This document shows, in pieces, positions 1-7,325 of a stretch of 64,000 bases of DNA (position 1 is the stretch's first letter; every line of letters starts with the position of its first letter). The stretch is from Planctomycetota bacterium (GTDB taxonomy: Bacteria; Planctomycetota; UBA8742; UBA2392): the NCBI GenBank assembly GCA_020638635.1, contig JACKIE010000001.1, forward strand, positions 124,001 through 188,000, read 5' to 3'. The position numbers were made by a program, and so were the translations under genes. The notes beneath the pieces were generated by a model. That model was not told the DNA's origin. It did not search any database and saw nothing but the letters and a program-made list of their open reading frames with translations.

Positions 1-710
1 AACAGCAGCAGCGACAGCGCGCAGATCGCCAGCGGATAGTGCAGCTTGATCAACAGGTTGCCGATGAAGCCGAACACCGGGCCGTCGGCGCCGGCCTTGA
101 ACAGCCGGTCGATCACCAGGTGCAGCACCAGCACGATGCCGCAGATCACCAGCAGGCCCAGCGAGCCGTTCTTGAGGTCCTGGCGCGAGGGCGCCATGCC
201 GAGGGTGAAGCACATGGCGAAGTACAGGAACACCCAGGTACGCCAGTCCAGCAAGGCCGAGGCCTTGAAGAACAGCACCATGTCGTCCCACACAAGCGTG
301 GCCAGGCTGGCGGCGAACATCAGCTGGTTGGCGTGCACGCCTTCGGCCTTCACGGAATAGAAGTTCACGGGCGCGCGCAGCAGCATGCCAAGCAGCAGCA
401 GGCACAGGGTGCAGCCCAGCAGGGGCGCCAGGCTGATCGCCACGTCGCCCACGTACTTCAGCTTGGGCGGGCCGTGTTTGACCTCGCCGCTGCCGTCGCT
501 GCGGAACAGCACCATGCTGTGGACCTTGGCGCCGGTCAGCACGCAGGCAAGCGCGTGGGACAGCTCGTGCACCGCGACGCCGGGCGCGATCATGTACGCC
601 AGCACACGCGGCGGCACAGCCCGCACCCACAGGGCGCGCAGGCCGTAGGTCGCCAGGATCAGCAGGCTGACGCCAAGCACAAGGTTGAGGAAAGCGGCGA
701 GTGTGGGCAC
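1..710 (-). CDS. M50-like membrane zinc metalloprotease (3' end cut by window edge)
   Basis: The reading frame runs off the left edge, so only the first 236 codons are present. Translation of the minus strand shows a hydrophobic N-terminal segment followed by HELSH at about residues 44-48, the HExxH zinc motif of intramembrane site-2 (M50-like) proteases. Further hydrophobic stretches follow, including one beginning VAISLAPLLG. The start is taken as GTG at 710, the first plausible start after an in-frame TGA. No ATG lies between the two. The membrane character and the HExxH inside a helix support an M50-type or M50-like assignment, but the second catalytic Asp segment (NxxPxxxLDGG) was not identified in the visible part, so substrate and exact family stay open. 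An AT-rich inverted repeat lies directly upstream. Confidence 0.65.
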   Translation of the reverse strand, partial: MPTLAAFLNLVLGVSLLILATYGLRALWVRAVPPRVLAYMIAPGVAVHELSHALACVLTGAKVHSMVLFRSDGSGEVKHGPPKLKYVGDVAISLAPLLGCTLCLLLLGMLLRAPVNFYSVKAEGVHANQLMFAASLATLVWDDMVLFFKASALLDWRTWVFLYFAMCFTLGMAPSRQDLKNGSLGLLVICGIVLVLHLVIDRLFKAGADGPVFGFIGNLLIKLHYPLAICALSLLL

Positions 711-712
711 GG

Positions 713-805
713 ATTCAATTCAAAATGAAAAATGCAAAATTCAAAACTACCTCATCGGCTGCTGGAGCAGATCATTTTGAATTTTGCATTTTGAATTTTG
801 AATTC
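713..805. repeat. AT-rich inverted repeat (AAAATGCAAAATTC type)
   Basis: Left arm 713-747 and right arm 774-805 are near-complementary runs built from AAAATTC/GAATTTTG units, separated by about 26 bases. The right arm reaches the stop codon of the GGDEF gene at 804. The composition (about 80 percent AT) contrasts with the GC-rich genes around it. It resembles the TTTTGGATT inverted repeats at 21022, 34407 and 56904 and may form a transcript 3' end hairpin. Confidence 0.7.
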
Positions 806-2288
806 ACTCCGCAAGCTTCACCTGGTTCTTGCCGTGGTTCTTGACCCAATACAGGGCGCGGTCGGCGTCGCGCAGCAGCTGCTCTTCGCTGGTGATTCCC
901 TTGGTGACGCAGGCGATGCCCATTGAAACCGTGATGCGGATTTTCTGCTCAGGTTTTTCAAGCAGCGGCAGTTCCGTCTCGGCGATCTTGCGACGGATCT
1001 GCTCGGCCTTGGCCTTGGCCGCTTCCCCCACCGTTTCGGGCAGGATCACGCAGATTTCTTCGCCGCCGTAACGACATACGGTGTCCAGGTCGCGGAAGCT
1101 TCCGGCCAGCAGGTTCCCAATGGAGTGCAGCACGACGTCGCCCTGCTGGTGGCCCCAGGTGTTGTTGACCTCGCGGAAGTCGTCGATATCGAGGATCAGC
1201 AGGCTCAGGTCGCGCTCGTAGCGCAGGGCGCGACGGAACTCGATGCTGAGCTGCTCTTCGAAGACGCGACGGTTGTATAGGCCTGTAAGCTTGTCCTGGC
1301 GCGACTGCAGCTTTATGCGCTCGAGATTCTCGTGGTTGCTGATCACCACGCCGAGGAAGTCGGCGATGGTGCTGACCAGGTCCTTGATCGACTGCTGGAT
1401 CGGCTTGTGGCCGGCATAGAAGCGCTGCAGGTTTTTCGGAAGACCCACTTGCAGCAACCCTCTGGTCAAAGCGGCGGCACGAATCGCGGCGAAATGGGTG
1501 CCGCTTTCATCCACTACCAATTCCTCTTCGCCGCTTAGCACCCGGCTGATCAGGGGCGTCTCCTTCACCTGCAGGGTCGTCGTCGTGCGGAAGGGATTGG
1601 CGTACTTGACCTCCAGCTTCCCTTGCTCGTCCTTCAGCATCACCGCGCAACTGGAGAACTGGGCGTCGTTCACCATGGTGAGCGCCGTTTCCTTGAATAC
1701 TTCGTTGATGTCCTCGAGCTCCAGCAGCCGCTTGGTGAGCACGGGAATCGCGCGCAGCACCTCGGAGAGCGCGCCGACGCGCGTGTTGGCCTCCAGCACC
1801 TCCAGGCTCTTGCGCTGGGCATCCTTGGCCGACTTCTGAGCCGCTAGCGTCAGCTCACGGTTGAACTCGGACTCGTTGCGAAGCTTGACCTCGAGCTTGA
1901 CCTGCTCGGATACATCGCGCGCGCTACCCACCTGTACGATGCGCCCCATGTAGCGGATCAGCGTGAATCGGACCTCCAGGTGGCGCACCTCGCCGTCCGG
2001 GCGCACCACGCGGAAACGCGCGACGCCGCTATCGCCGACGTGGCTCACCGAGCGGCGGTGGCTGCGAACCAGCTCGCGGTCTGATTCGTGGATGATCGAG
2101 GTGGTCGCGACCGGGCGCCGCGCCTCCACCAGCTGTTCGCGGGTGTAGCCCAGCAGCTCGCACATCGCCGGGTTCACCTTGATGAACACGTCGGCCTCGG
2201 GGTCAAGCACGTACTGCCCGTCCACCGCGGTGTCGAAGTGGAGGTGCAGCAGGCTGGGTGACTCCGTGACCGACGTGTCGCTTTCCAT
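804..2288 (-). CDS. PAS-GAF-GGDEF diguanylate cyclase
   Basis: 494 residues. Predicted to make cyclic di-GMP from two GTP. A PAS domain covers about residues 15-135 (typical NPAMCELLGYTREQL and the PAC-like GRIVQVGSARDVSE). A short helical linker and a GAF-like region (about 185-320) follow, then a C-terminal GGDEF domain from about residue 330. The active-site loop reads GGEEI, a functional-type variant of GG[DE]EF. RDLD five residues upstream matches the RxxD inhibitory site, so product inhibition is likely. There is no membrane segment, so it is probably a soluble sensor. The downstream minus-strand neighbour is the M50-like protease. A second PAS-GAF-GGDEF protein of similar layout lies at 24251-26017. 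The signal sensed cannot be read from the sequence. Confidence 0.93.
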   Translation of the reverse strand: MESDTSVTESPSLLHLHFDTAVDGQYVLDPEADVFIKVNPAMCELLGYTREQLVEARRPVATTSIIHESDRELVRSHRRSVSHVGDSGVARFRVVRPDGEVRHLEVRFTLIRYMGRIVQVGSARDVSEQVKLEVKLRNESEFNRELTLAAQKSAKDAQRKSLEVLEANTRVGALSEVLRAIPVLTKRLLELEDINEVFKETALTMVNDAQFSSCAVMLKDEQGKLEVKYANPFRTTTTLQVKETPLISRVLSGEEELVVDESGTHFAAIRAAALTRGLLQVGLPKNLQRFYAGHKPIQQSIKDLVSTIADFLGVVISNHENLERIKLQSRQDKLTGLYNRRVFEEQLSIEFRRALRYERDLSLLILDIDDFREVNNTWGHQQGDVVLHSIGNLLAGSFRDLDTVCRYGGEEICVILPETVGEAAKAKAEQIRRKIAETELPLLEKPEQKIRITVSMGIACVTKGITSEEQLLRDADRALYWVKNHGKNQVKLAE

Positions 2289-2308
2289 GCGCCTTCAGTT
2301 CGGGCGCA

Positions 2309-2785
2309 TCAGTCCTCCGCACTCAGGACCTTGCGCTCGCTTGGTGCGACGGCCGTGTCGAACACCCTTACCGAGGGGTCGCGCCGCACCGCAATGACGT
2401 CCGCCCTTACTTCGATGGGCAGTTGCTCCGCGGGGTCCTCTTCGGGGGCCTCCGCGACGTCCACCGCCTGTGACACCGGCAGCTCGGGCTCGGCTTCCGG
2501 TTCAAGCTCTGCTACCGGTTCCGGCTCGGGCTCGGCGGCTACCACCGGTTCCGGTTCGGGTTCCGGCTCGAACACCGGTACGACCTCGGCGACCAGCGGC
2601 GCCCTCGCACTCAGCGGAGTCGCCGGCCCCGCCAAACCCCTGCCCGAATCCTGTGCCGCCTCGGGCGCCGTTTCGCGCGGCCTGGCAAGCCTGGCGCGCA
2701 GCACATCGAAGCCCACCCAGGCCACCAGCCCGGCCGCCGCGATGAACGCGACGTAAGGTACATATTCTACAATCAGAACGGTCAT
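2309..2785 (-). CDS. small membrane-anchored acidic Pro/Glu-repeat protein
   Basis: 158 residues beginning at ATG 2785. An N-terminal hydrophobic segment (VPYVAFIAAAGLVAWVGF, about residues 8-26) is followed by a basic stretch (RARLARPRE) and then a low-complexity acidic region made of repeated EPEPEP units. The frame stays open far upstream (to 3598) but that part is antisense to kdsB, so the ATG at 2785 just after the transmembrane-like start is chosen. The layout (single membrane anchor plus an acidic, probably disordered tail) resembles small anchoring or division-associated proteins, but no family is recognised. It lies 20 bases upstream of the GGDEF gene on the same strand and may be cotranscribed with it. 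Confidence 0.7.
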   Translation of the reverse strand: MTVLIVEYVPYVAFIAAAGLVAWVGFDVLRARLARPRETAPEAAQDSGRGLAGPATPLSARAPLVAEVVPVFEPEPEPEPVVAAEPEPEPVAELEPEAEPELPVSQAVDVAEAPEEDPAEQLPIEVRADVIAVRRDPSVRVFDTAVAPSERKVLSAED

Positions 2786-2845
2786 GTCTCGACACCTCGT
2801 CGTTAGCCCTTGCCCCCAGTGTCGCGGGGGCATAGATTTCCCGGC

Positions 2846-3607
2846 ATGACTCAAGTTCTTGCGGTCATCCCGGCCCGCCTCGCCTCCACGCGCCTGCCCC
2901 GCAAGGTGCTGCTGGACAAAACGGGAAAAACCCTCATCCAGCACGTCTGGGAGGGCGCGAAAGCCTGCACTGCTATCGACCGGATCGTGGTCGCAACTGA
3001 TGCCGAAGAAGTCATGAAGGCCGTTAAAGCCTTCGGCGGCGAGGCGGTGATGACCTCGCCGGCCTGCGCCAGCGGCACCGACCGCGTGGCCGAGGCCGCG
3101 CGGCACTTTCCGGAGGCGAAGATCGTGGTGAACGTGCAGGGCGACGAGCCCGAGATGTCGCCGGAGCCCTTGTACGCGCTGGTGGAGGGCATGAAGGCGA
3201 ACGCGCAAGCTGACATGGGAACCATCGCAGTGCCATGGCCCCAGGGCGTGCCGCTTTCCGAGCCCGGATTCGTGAAAGTGGTGACCGACAGCCAGGGATT
3301 CGCACTGTACTTCAGCCGCAGCCCCATCCCCTTCTACCGCGACAGCCCGGACGCGACGCCGCACGGCGAGCGCGCGGACGGCCGGCCCCGATACCTGAAG
3401 CACGTGGGTCTTTACGCTTTCAGGGCGCCGTTCCTGCAGCAGTATGCGGCCATGGCGCAGACACCGCTGGAACAGGCCGAAGCTCTGGAGCAGTTGCGCG
3501 CCCTTGAGAACGGCAAGCGAATCGCGGTGTTCCTCAGCCGCTACACCGGCTACGAAGTGAACACGCCAGCCGACTACGAGGCGTTCGTGGAACGGCAATC
3601 AAGATAG
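2846..3607 (+). CDS. kdsB: 3-deoxy-manno-octulosonate cytidylyltransferase (CMP-Kdo synthetase)
   Basis: 253 residues, the usual length for KdsB. It activates Kdo with CTP to CMP-Kdo for inner-core lipopolysaccharide synthesis in the cytoplasm. Characteristic motifs are the N-terminal nucleotide-binding loop (IPARLASTRLPRKVL), the VNVQGDEP metal/substrate motif and YLKHVGLYAFR near the C-terminus. The start at ATG 2846 (MTQVLAVIPAR) is preferred over the in-frame ATG at 2810 because homologs begin directly before the IPARLxSTR loop. The gene stands alone on the plus strand between minus-strand genes. Its presence argues for a Gram-negative envelope containing Kdo. Confidence 0.96.
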   Translation: MTQVLAVIPARLASTRLPRKVLLDKTGKTLIQHVWEGAKACTAIDRIVVATDAEEVMKAVKAFGGEAVMTSPACASGTDRVAEAARHFPEAKIVVNVQGDEPEMSPEPLYALVEGMKANAQADMGTIAVPWPQGVPLSEPGFVKVVTDSQGFALYFSRSPIPFYRDSPDATPHGERADGRPRYLKHVGLYAFRAPFLQQYAAMAQTPLEQAEALEQLRALENGKRIAVFLSRYTGYEVNTPADYEAFVERQSR

Positions 3608-3609
3608 AG

Positions 3610-3679
3610 CCCTGCCCGAAAGGGCGGGGACACACGGCCCTGCCCGCATGAACGGGTCTCCGCCGCGTAAACGCGGCGG
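3610..3679. terminator. paired GC-rich hairpins between convergent genes
   Basis: Two hairpins follow kdsB. The first pairs CCCTGCCC (3610-3617) with GGGCGGGG (3622-3629) around a GAAA loop with one G-U pair. The second is perfect: CCGCCGCG (3660-3667) and CGCGGCGG (3672-3679) around TAAA. No T-tract follows. They lie between the convergent kdsB and kinase genes, so a bidirectional transcript-end role is likely. Confidence 0.55.
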
Positions 3680-3702
3680 TCCCCGGCGTTTCCGCCCGGG
3701 TT

Positions 3703-5268
3703 CTATTCCCCCGCGCCGGGGAGAGAGTTGGTGCGGGCGCTTTCACGCATGCGGGCGATTTCTTCGATAACGTCGCCGGTTCCTTCGCGCCTGGGATCGA
3801 GTTCTTTACGCGTCAAGTCTTCGGCGTTTTCCTGCTTCAGCCGCGCGGCGGCATCCTGCATCAGCGCTGCCATGCGCTTGCGCTCGAGCTCTACGGTGCC
3901 GAGCTCGCTTTCAAGCTTCTTGACTTCGGCTTCCAGCTCGGGCACCCGCGGATCCTGCGGCAACTCGCCGGGACCGCTCAGGGCACTGTAAAGGATGTAG
4001 AGGATGCACACGAACAGCGCGAAGCCCAGCGTGCCTACTCCCATGCCGGTCATTCCGCGTCCGCGCGCTGCCGGGCGAGGCGCCAGGGCCGGGTCTTCCC
4101 AGGGCTTAAACTTCGCGGGCGCCTGGCCGGCCTCGGGCTCGCGCTCGACTTCGCCCGTGGGCTCGAGGCTCAGGCCCGAGTCGTCGCTGCCGTTCCAGGC
4201 CGTGGGCTCGCCGCCGGGCACCAGCTCCCAGAGCGCGTGTTTCTCCAGCCCGGGGATGGTCTTCTGAAGCGCCGCCAGCTCGCGCGGCAGGTCCTTGGCC
4301 GCGGGCCTGTCGGCGGGCCGCTTGGCAAGCATCTTGCGCACCAGGTCCTGTAGGGCGCCAGGCAGCTCGCCGCCGTCAAGGCCTCGCGGCTCGACTTCGA
4401 CATGCATGCGCAGCACCTCGACGGGATCCGAGTTTTCGAACGGCAGCTTGCCCAGCAGCGCGCGGTACATGGTCACGCCCAGGGAATACACGTCGGCCTG
4501 GGTGTCGATCTCCGGGCTGACCGCGGCTTCGGGCGCCATGTATGCCGGCGTGCCCTGCGCCACCATGGGCGAGGTCAGGTTGGTTGAGCCCGCCGGCCGC
4601 GCCAGGCCGAGGTCGCAGAGCTTCACGCGGCCTTTGCGGTCGATCATGATGTTGTCGGGCTTGATGTCGCGGTGCACCAGGCCGACCTTGCCGATGTAGG
4701 CGACGGCGTCGGCGATCAGCCGGGCGATCTCGATGGCGTGGGGCAGCTCGAGTTTCGGGCGGATGCGCAGCACCTGCCCGAGGCTGACGCCCGAGACGTA
4801 CTCCATCACCATGTAGACGTTGGGGCCCTTTTTGTTGATGTCGAAGGCGCGGACGATGTTGCGGTGCTGGACCTTGCTGGCGACGCGGGCTTCGCGCAGG
4901 AAACGCTGGATGTACTCGCGGTTGTTACTGAGCGCCTTGCTCAGGATCTTGACCGCGACCACGCGCCGCAGGCTGGGCTGCCAGGCGCGGTAAACGCTGC
5001 CGCGCCCGCCGCGCCCGACCATGTTCAGCAGCACCAGGCCGGGCAGCTGGGGCTCAAGGCCTTCGAGCTGGCTGCTGCCGATCAGGGTGATCAGGTCTTC
5101 AACCACTTCCTCGGGCAGCAGCTTTTCGCGCCCCAGGTACTGCAGCAGCGGGCCGTGCTTGTCCACGCTCCAGCGCGAGTTGACGAGCTCGACCTCGGCC
5201 GAGGACAGGAAGCCCTTGGCGCTCAGGTAACGCAGAATCTCGTCCGGACTCAGGACAGGCACAAGCAC
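3703..5268 (-). CDS. membrane-anchored Hanks-type serine/threonine protein kinase
   Basis: 521 residues. An N-terminal region (about 1-75) of unknown role precedes a kinase domain (about 80-340) with a glycine-rich loop (GRGGRGSVYRA), the VAVKIL lysine, catalytic HRDIKPDN, DLG in place of DFG, and MAPE. A Pro/Ala-rich linker leads to one transmembrane helix (about 405-430, LGFALFVCILYILY). The C-terminal tail is a charged, probable coiled coil (LEAEVKKLESELGTVELERKRM). All key catalytic residues are present, so it should be active. The kinase faces the cytoplasm and the tail lies across the membrane if the single helix is real. The regulatory signal is not evident. Such kinases with a membrane anchor after the kinase domain are abundant in Planctomycetota. 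Confidence 0.93.
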   Translation of the reverse strand: MLVPVLSPDEILRYLSAKGFLSSAEVELVNSRWSVDKHGPLLQYLGREKLLPEEVVEDLITLIGSSQLEGLEPQLPGLVLLNMVGRGGRGSVYRAWQPSLRRVVAVKILSKALSNNREYIQRFLREARVASKVQHRNIVRAFDINKKGPNVYMVMEYVSGVSLGQVLRIRPKLELPHAIEIARLIADAVAYIGKVGLVHRDIKPDNIMIDRKGRVKLCDLGLARPAGSTNLTSPMVAQGTPAYMAPEAAVSPEIDTQADVYSLGVTMYRALLGKLPFENSDPVEVLRMHVEVEPRGLDGGELPGALQDLVRKMLAKRPADRPAAKDLPRELAALQKTIPGLEKHALWELVPGGEPTAWNGSDDSGLSLEPTGEVEREPEAGQAPAKFKPWEDPALAPRPAARGRGMTGMGVGTLGFALFVCILYILYSALSGPGELPQDPRVPELEAEVKKLESELGTVELERKRMAALMQDAAARLKQENAEDLTRKELDPRREGTGDVIEEIARMRESARTNSLPGAGE

Positions 5269-5319
5269 CCCCGCAGAAGCCCAAGTTTAGCGCCGGGCCA
5301 TCACGCACTGAAGCGCCGC

Positions 5320-7263
5320 CTAGTCCTGCCCGGGCAGCGGCAAGCCGGCATCAATCGCCCGTCGACGGCGATTCATGAACTCATACGTCTGCAGTTGATC
5401 GTAGGCACCGCGATAGCCCAGGTCAAATTCGTCTTTAATCCTTCCGGGCGGCCGGGCGGCCTGCGTGGCCAGTTCTGATCGCAGGTGCTCCGGCAGCAGC
5501 ATGGAATGTTCGCCCCAGCCCGCCGCGACATCGGCGCCCGGCTCGTTGTGCTGCTCCGTGCGTATGTACCATTCCCAGGCAAACGGCAGCAGCAGTGCCG
5601 CGTCGCGCGCGTCCACGATCTGCTGCCTGGCGGTCGGCCAGACCTGCACGGCGTACTCCCCCGTGGTGTCCAGCCCCGCGATATGCTCGTCGGTCTGCGC
5701 CAGAAAACCGGCGAGGAACTCCGCGCGCATGGTACTCCACTTCGCTGCGTCAAAGCGGATTGTCTTTGCGTCCAGCTTCGTGAACCTCTCGGCGTGGAAG
5801 TCCTCGGTCTCTTCCTTCCTGCGCAGATAGTCGAATGCGATGTCGCGGATCTCGTCCGGGAAGTACCTCCACAATTCACGCCGCTCTCGCCAGACATCGC
5901 GGACGGTGTTCGGACGAACCGACTTGGGTTCGGGCTGGGGCGGCTGGTGAGGCTGGTACTTCTGCTTTTTGATCGCTTCCCAGGTGTCATAGCCCGGCCT
6001 GTTCACCGAATGCCAACCCGCGTACAGCAACACGCCGTCGAGCAGCACCCAGCAGCGGAAACGCAGCCTGTCCTGGAACGCACGGATCTGCTTAAGCACC
6101 TGCGGCTCGGCCAGCGCTGCCTGCTCCGAGATGAGCCGTTCAGCGGGCGAGAGCGGGCCGCCACGCGCCTGGATTGCCTCGTCAAAGATTCGCCAGAGGC
6201 GCATGTACTCGGTTCGGAGGTTTCCCTCGTCCTTTCGCTTCTCCTGCTGCCACCACTCATTCCAGCTTTGAAACTGCGACTCCGCCGACGAAAGCTCATC
6301 GATTCGCCGCAGATACCCATCGCGGATGTGCAGGTTGGGCTCAGCTTGTCCCGGCCCCCGCAGGCTCACCTTCCCACCCTCCAGCACTTGCCCCACTTCG
6401 ATCAACGCCGAGTCCACCAGTTCGCCCTGCGCGAGCAGATCCTCGTAGGCTCGTGCGTGCAGCTCAGGATGCCCGTACACAGGGCGGCGTTTCTCCTTCA
6501 TTTCCAGCGTGTGCTCATCCCGCACTTCTTCCACGTGCACGCCGTAGAGATTCGGGCACCAGCACAGCGCATCCCTCAGCACAGGGCGTTGGGAAGAGAA
6601 ATTCAGACCGACCACGATGAAGTAAACGCCGGGAGCAAGCGGCTTCTCCAGCCACGGCAGGCTGAAGCGCCCGAGGCCGTACACGTGATGCAGTTCCGTG
6701 ACCGTAATGGTCGCCTGCTGGCCGGGCACCGCGCGGCCGGGTTCCGACGACTTCAGCGAAGGCAGATGCGGCACTTCGCCCGGAAGATGCGTGTCAACCA
6801 TCGCATCGTTCTGGAACAGCGCGATTTCCAGCTTCCAGCCCAGCAGCGGTCCGACCGGCAGCGCGGGCTCACCGGGTGGCGACTCTGCGAACAAGTTGGT
6901 CAGCACCTCGCCGCTGAGGCGCATGCCGCGGCCATCGCTCTCCACTCGCAAGCGACGCAGCAGCACGCGGTTTTCCGTGTAGAGTTCCTGCGGGTAGTGG
7001 ACGCCATGTCTCACCTGCACCCGATGGTCCGGGTAGGCGGCCGTCTCCACGAAACTGGTTGTCGCCCGCAGGGCATTATGTTGCGTTACAGGCTCTGGTC
7101 CGGTCGCATCCCTCGGCTCGGGCCCAGCAGTCGGAGGGAGAGCCGGCGAGACAACTGGCGGCAGTTCGCTGACGGATGAAACCGAGATCCATGCTGCAAC
7201 CGCCAGACACGCCAGCACAAATACGAAAAGCAAAACGGGCCCGGTGAGCGAACGAATTCGCAT
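5320..7263 (-). CDS. large secreted or membrane-anchored protein, paralog A
   Basis: 647 residues of unknown function. An N-terminal hydrophobic segment (LTGPVLLFVFVLACLAVAAW) is a signal anchor or signal peptide. The rest is soluble, with many Trp and charged residues. It is clearly homologous to the next gene upstream (7326-9230): shared blocks include the YTENRVLLRR/YPQNRVIIRN start region, LVSxxSLPxLxKPLAPGxY-like segments, LLDGVLLYAGWHSVN matching LIDGHLLYSGFHTVN, and WEWYIRTEQ matching WEYYIRTDQ. Identity runs end to end, so this is a tandem duplication. No catalytic motif or known domain is recognised. A strong hairpin separates the two genes, so they may be transcribed separately. Confidence 0.8.
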   Translation of the reverse strand: MRIRSLTGPVLLFVFVLACLAVAAWISVSSVSELPPVVSPALPPTAGPEPRDATGPEPVTQHNALRATTSFVETAAYPDHRVQVRHGVHYPQELYTENRVLLRRLRVESDGRGMRLSGEVLTNLFAESPPGEPALPVGPLLGWKLEIALFQNDAMVDTHLPGEVPHLPSLKSSEPGRAVPGQQATITVTELHHVYGLGRFSLPWLEKPLAPGVYFIVVGLNFSSQRPVLRDALCWCPNLYGVHVEEVRDEHTLEMKEKRRPVYGHPELHARAYEDLLAQGELVDSALIEVGQVLEGGKVSLRGPGQAEPNLHIRDGYLRRIDELSSAESQFQSWNEWWQQEKRKDEGNLRTEYMRLWRIFDEAIQARGGPLSPAERLISEQAALAEPQVLKQIRAFQDRLRFRCWVLLDGVLLYAGWHSVNRPGYDTWEAIKKQKYQPHQPPQPEPKSVRPNTVRDVWRERRELWRYFPDEIRDIAFDYLRRKEETEDFHAERFTKLDAKTIRFDAAKWSTMRAEFLAGFLAQTDEHIAGLDTTGEYAVQVWPTARQQIVDARDAALLLPFAWEWYIRTEQHNEPGADVAAGWGEHSMLLPEHLRSELATQAARPPGRIKDEFDLGYRGAYDQLQTYEFMNRRRRAIDAGLPLPGQD

Positions 7264-7295
7264 CGCGTTTCTCCGTGGCCCCGGGGAAATGAAGA

Positions 7296-7318
7296 GGGGG
7301 CCGGTTTGTCCGGCCCCC
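7296..7318 (-). terminator. intrinsic-type hairpin between the paralogs
   Basis: A perfect 9-bp GC stem, GGGGGCCGG (7296-7304) and CCGGCCCCC (7310-7318), with a five-base loop. It lies 7 bases after the stop of the 7326-9230 gene on the minus strand. The following minus-strand bases are pyrimidine-rich (TCTTC) rather than a pure T-run. Confidence 0.7.
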
Positions 7319-7325
7319 TTGGTTG

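Noticed and set aside
39..728. Long plus-strand frame rich in Gln/His/Ala
   Set aside because: It is antisense to the M50-like gene with HELSH, and its amino-acid composition is typical of a shadow frame.
2786..3598. Upstream extension of the 2309-2785 frame
   Set aside because: It runs antisense through kdsB with no homology. The ATG at 2785 gives a clean membrane-anchor start.
5485..7179. 564-codon plus-strand frame opposite paralog A
   Set aside because: Antisense to a gene with a paralog, rich in Arg/His/Gln, no homology.
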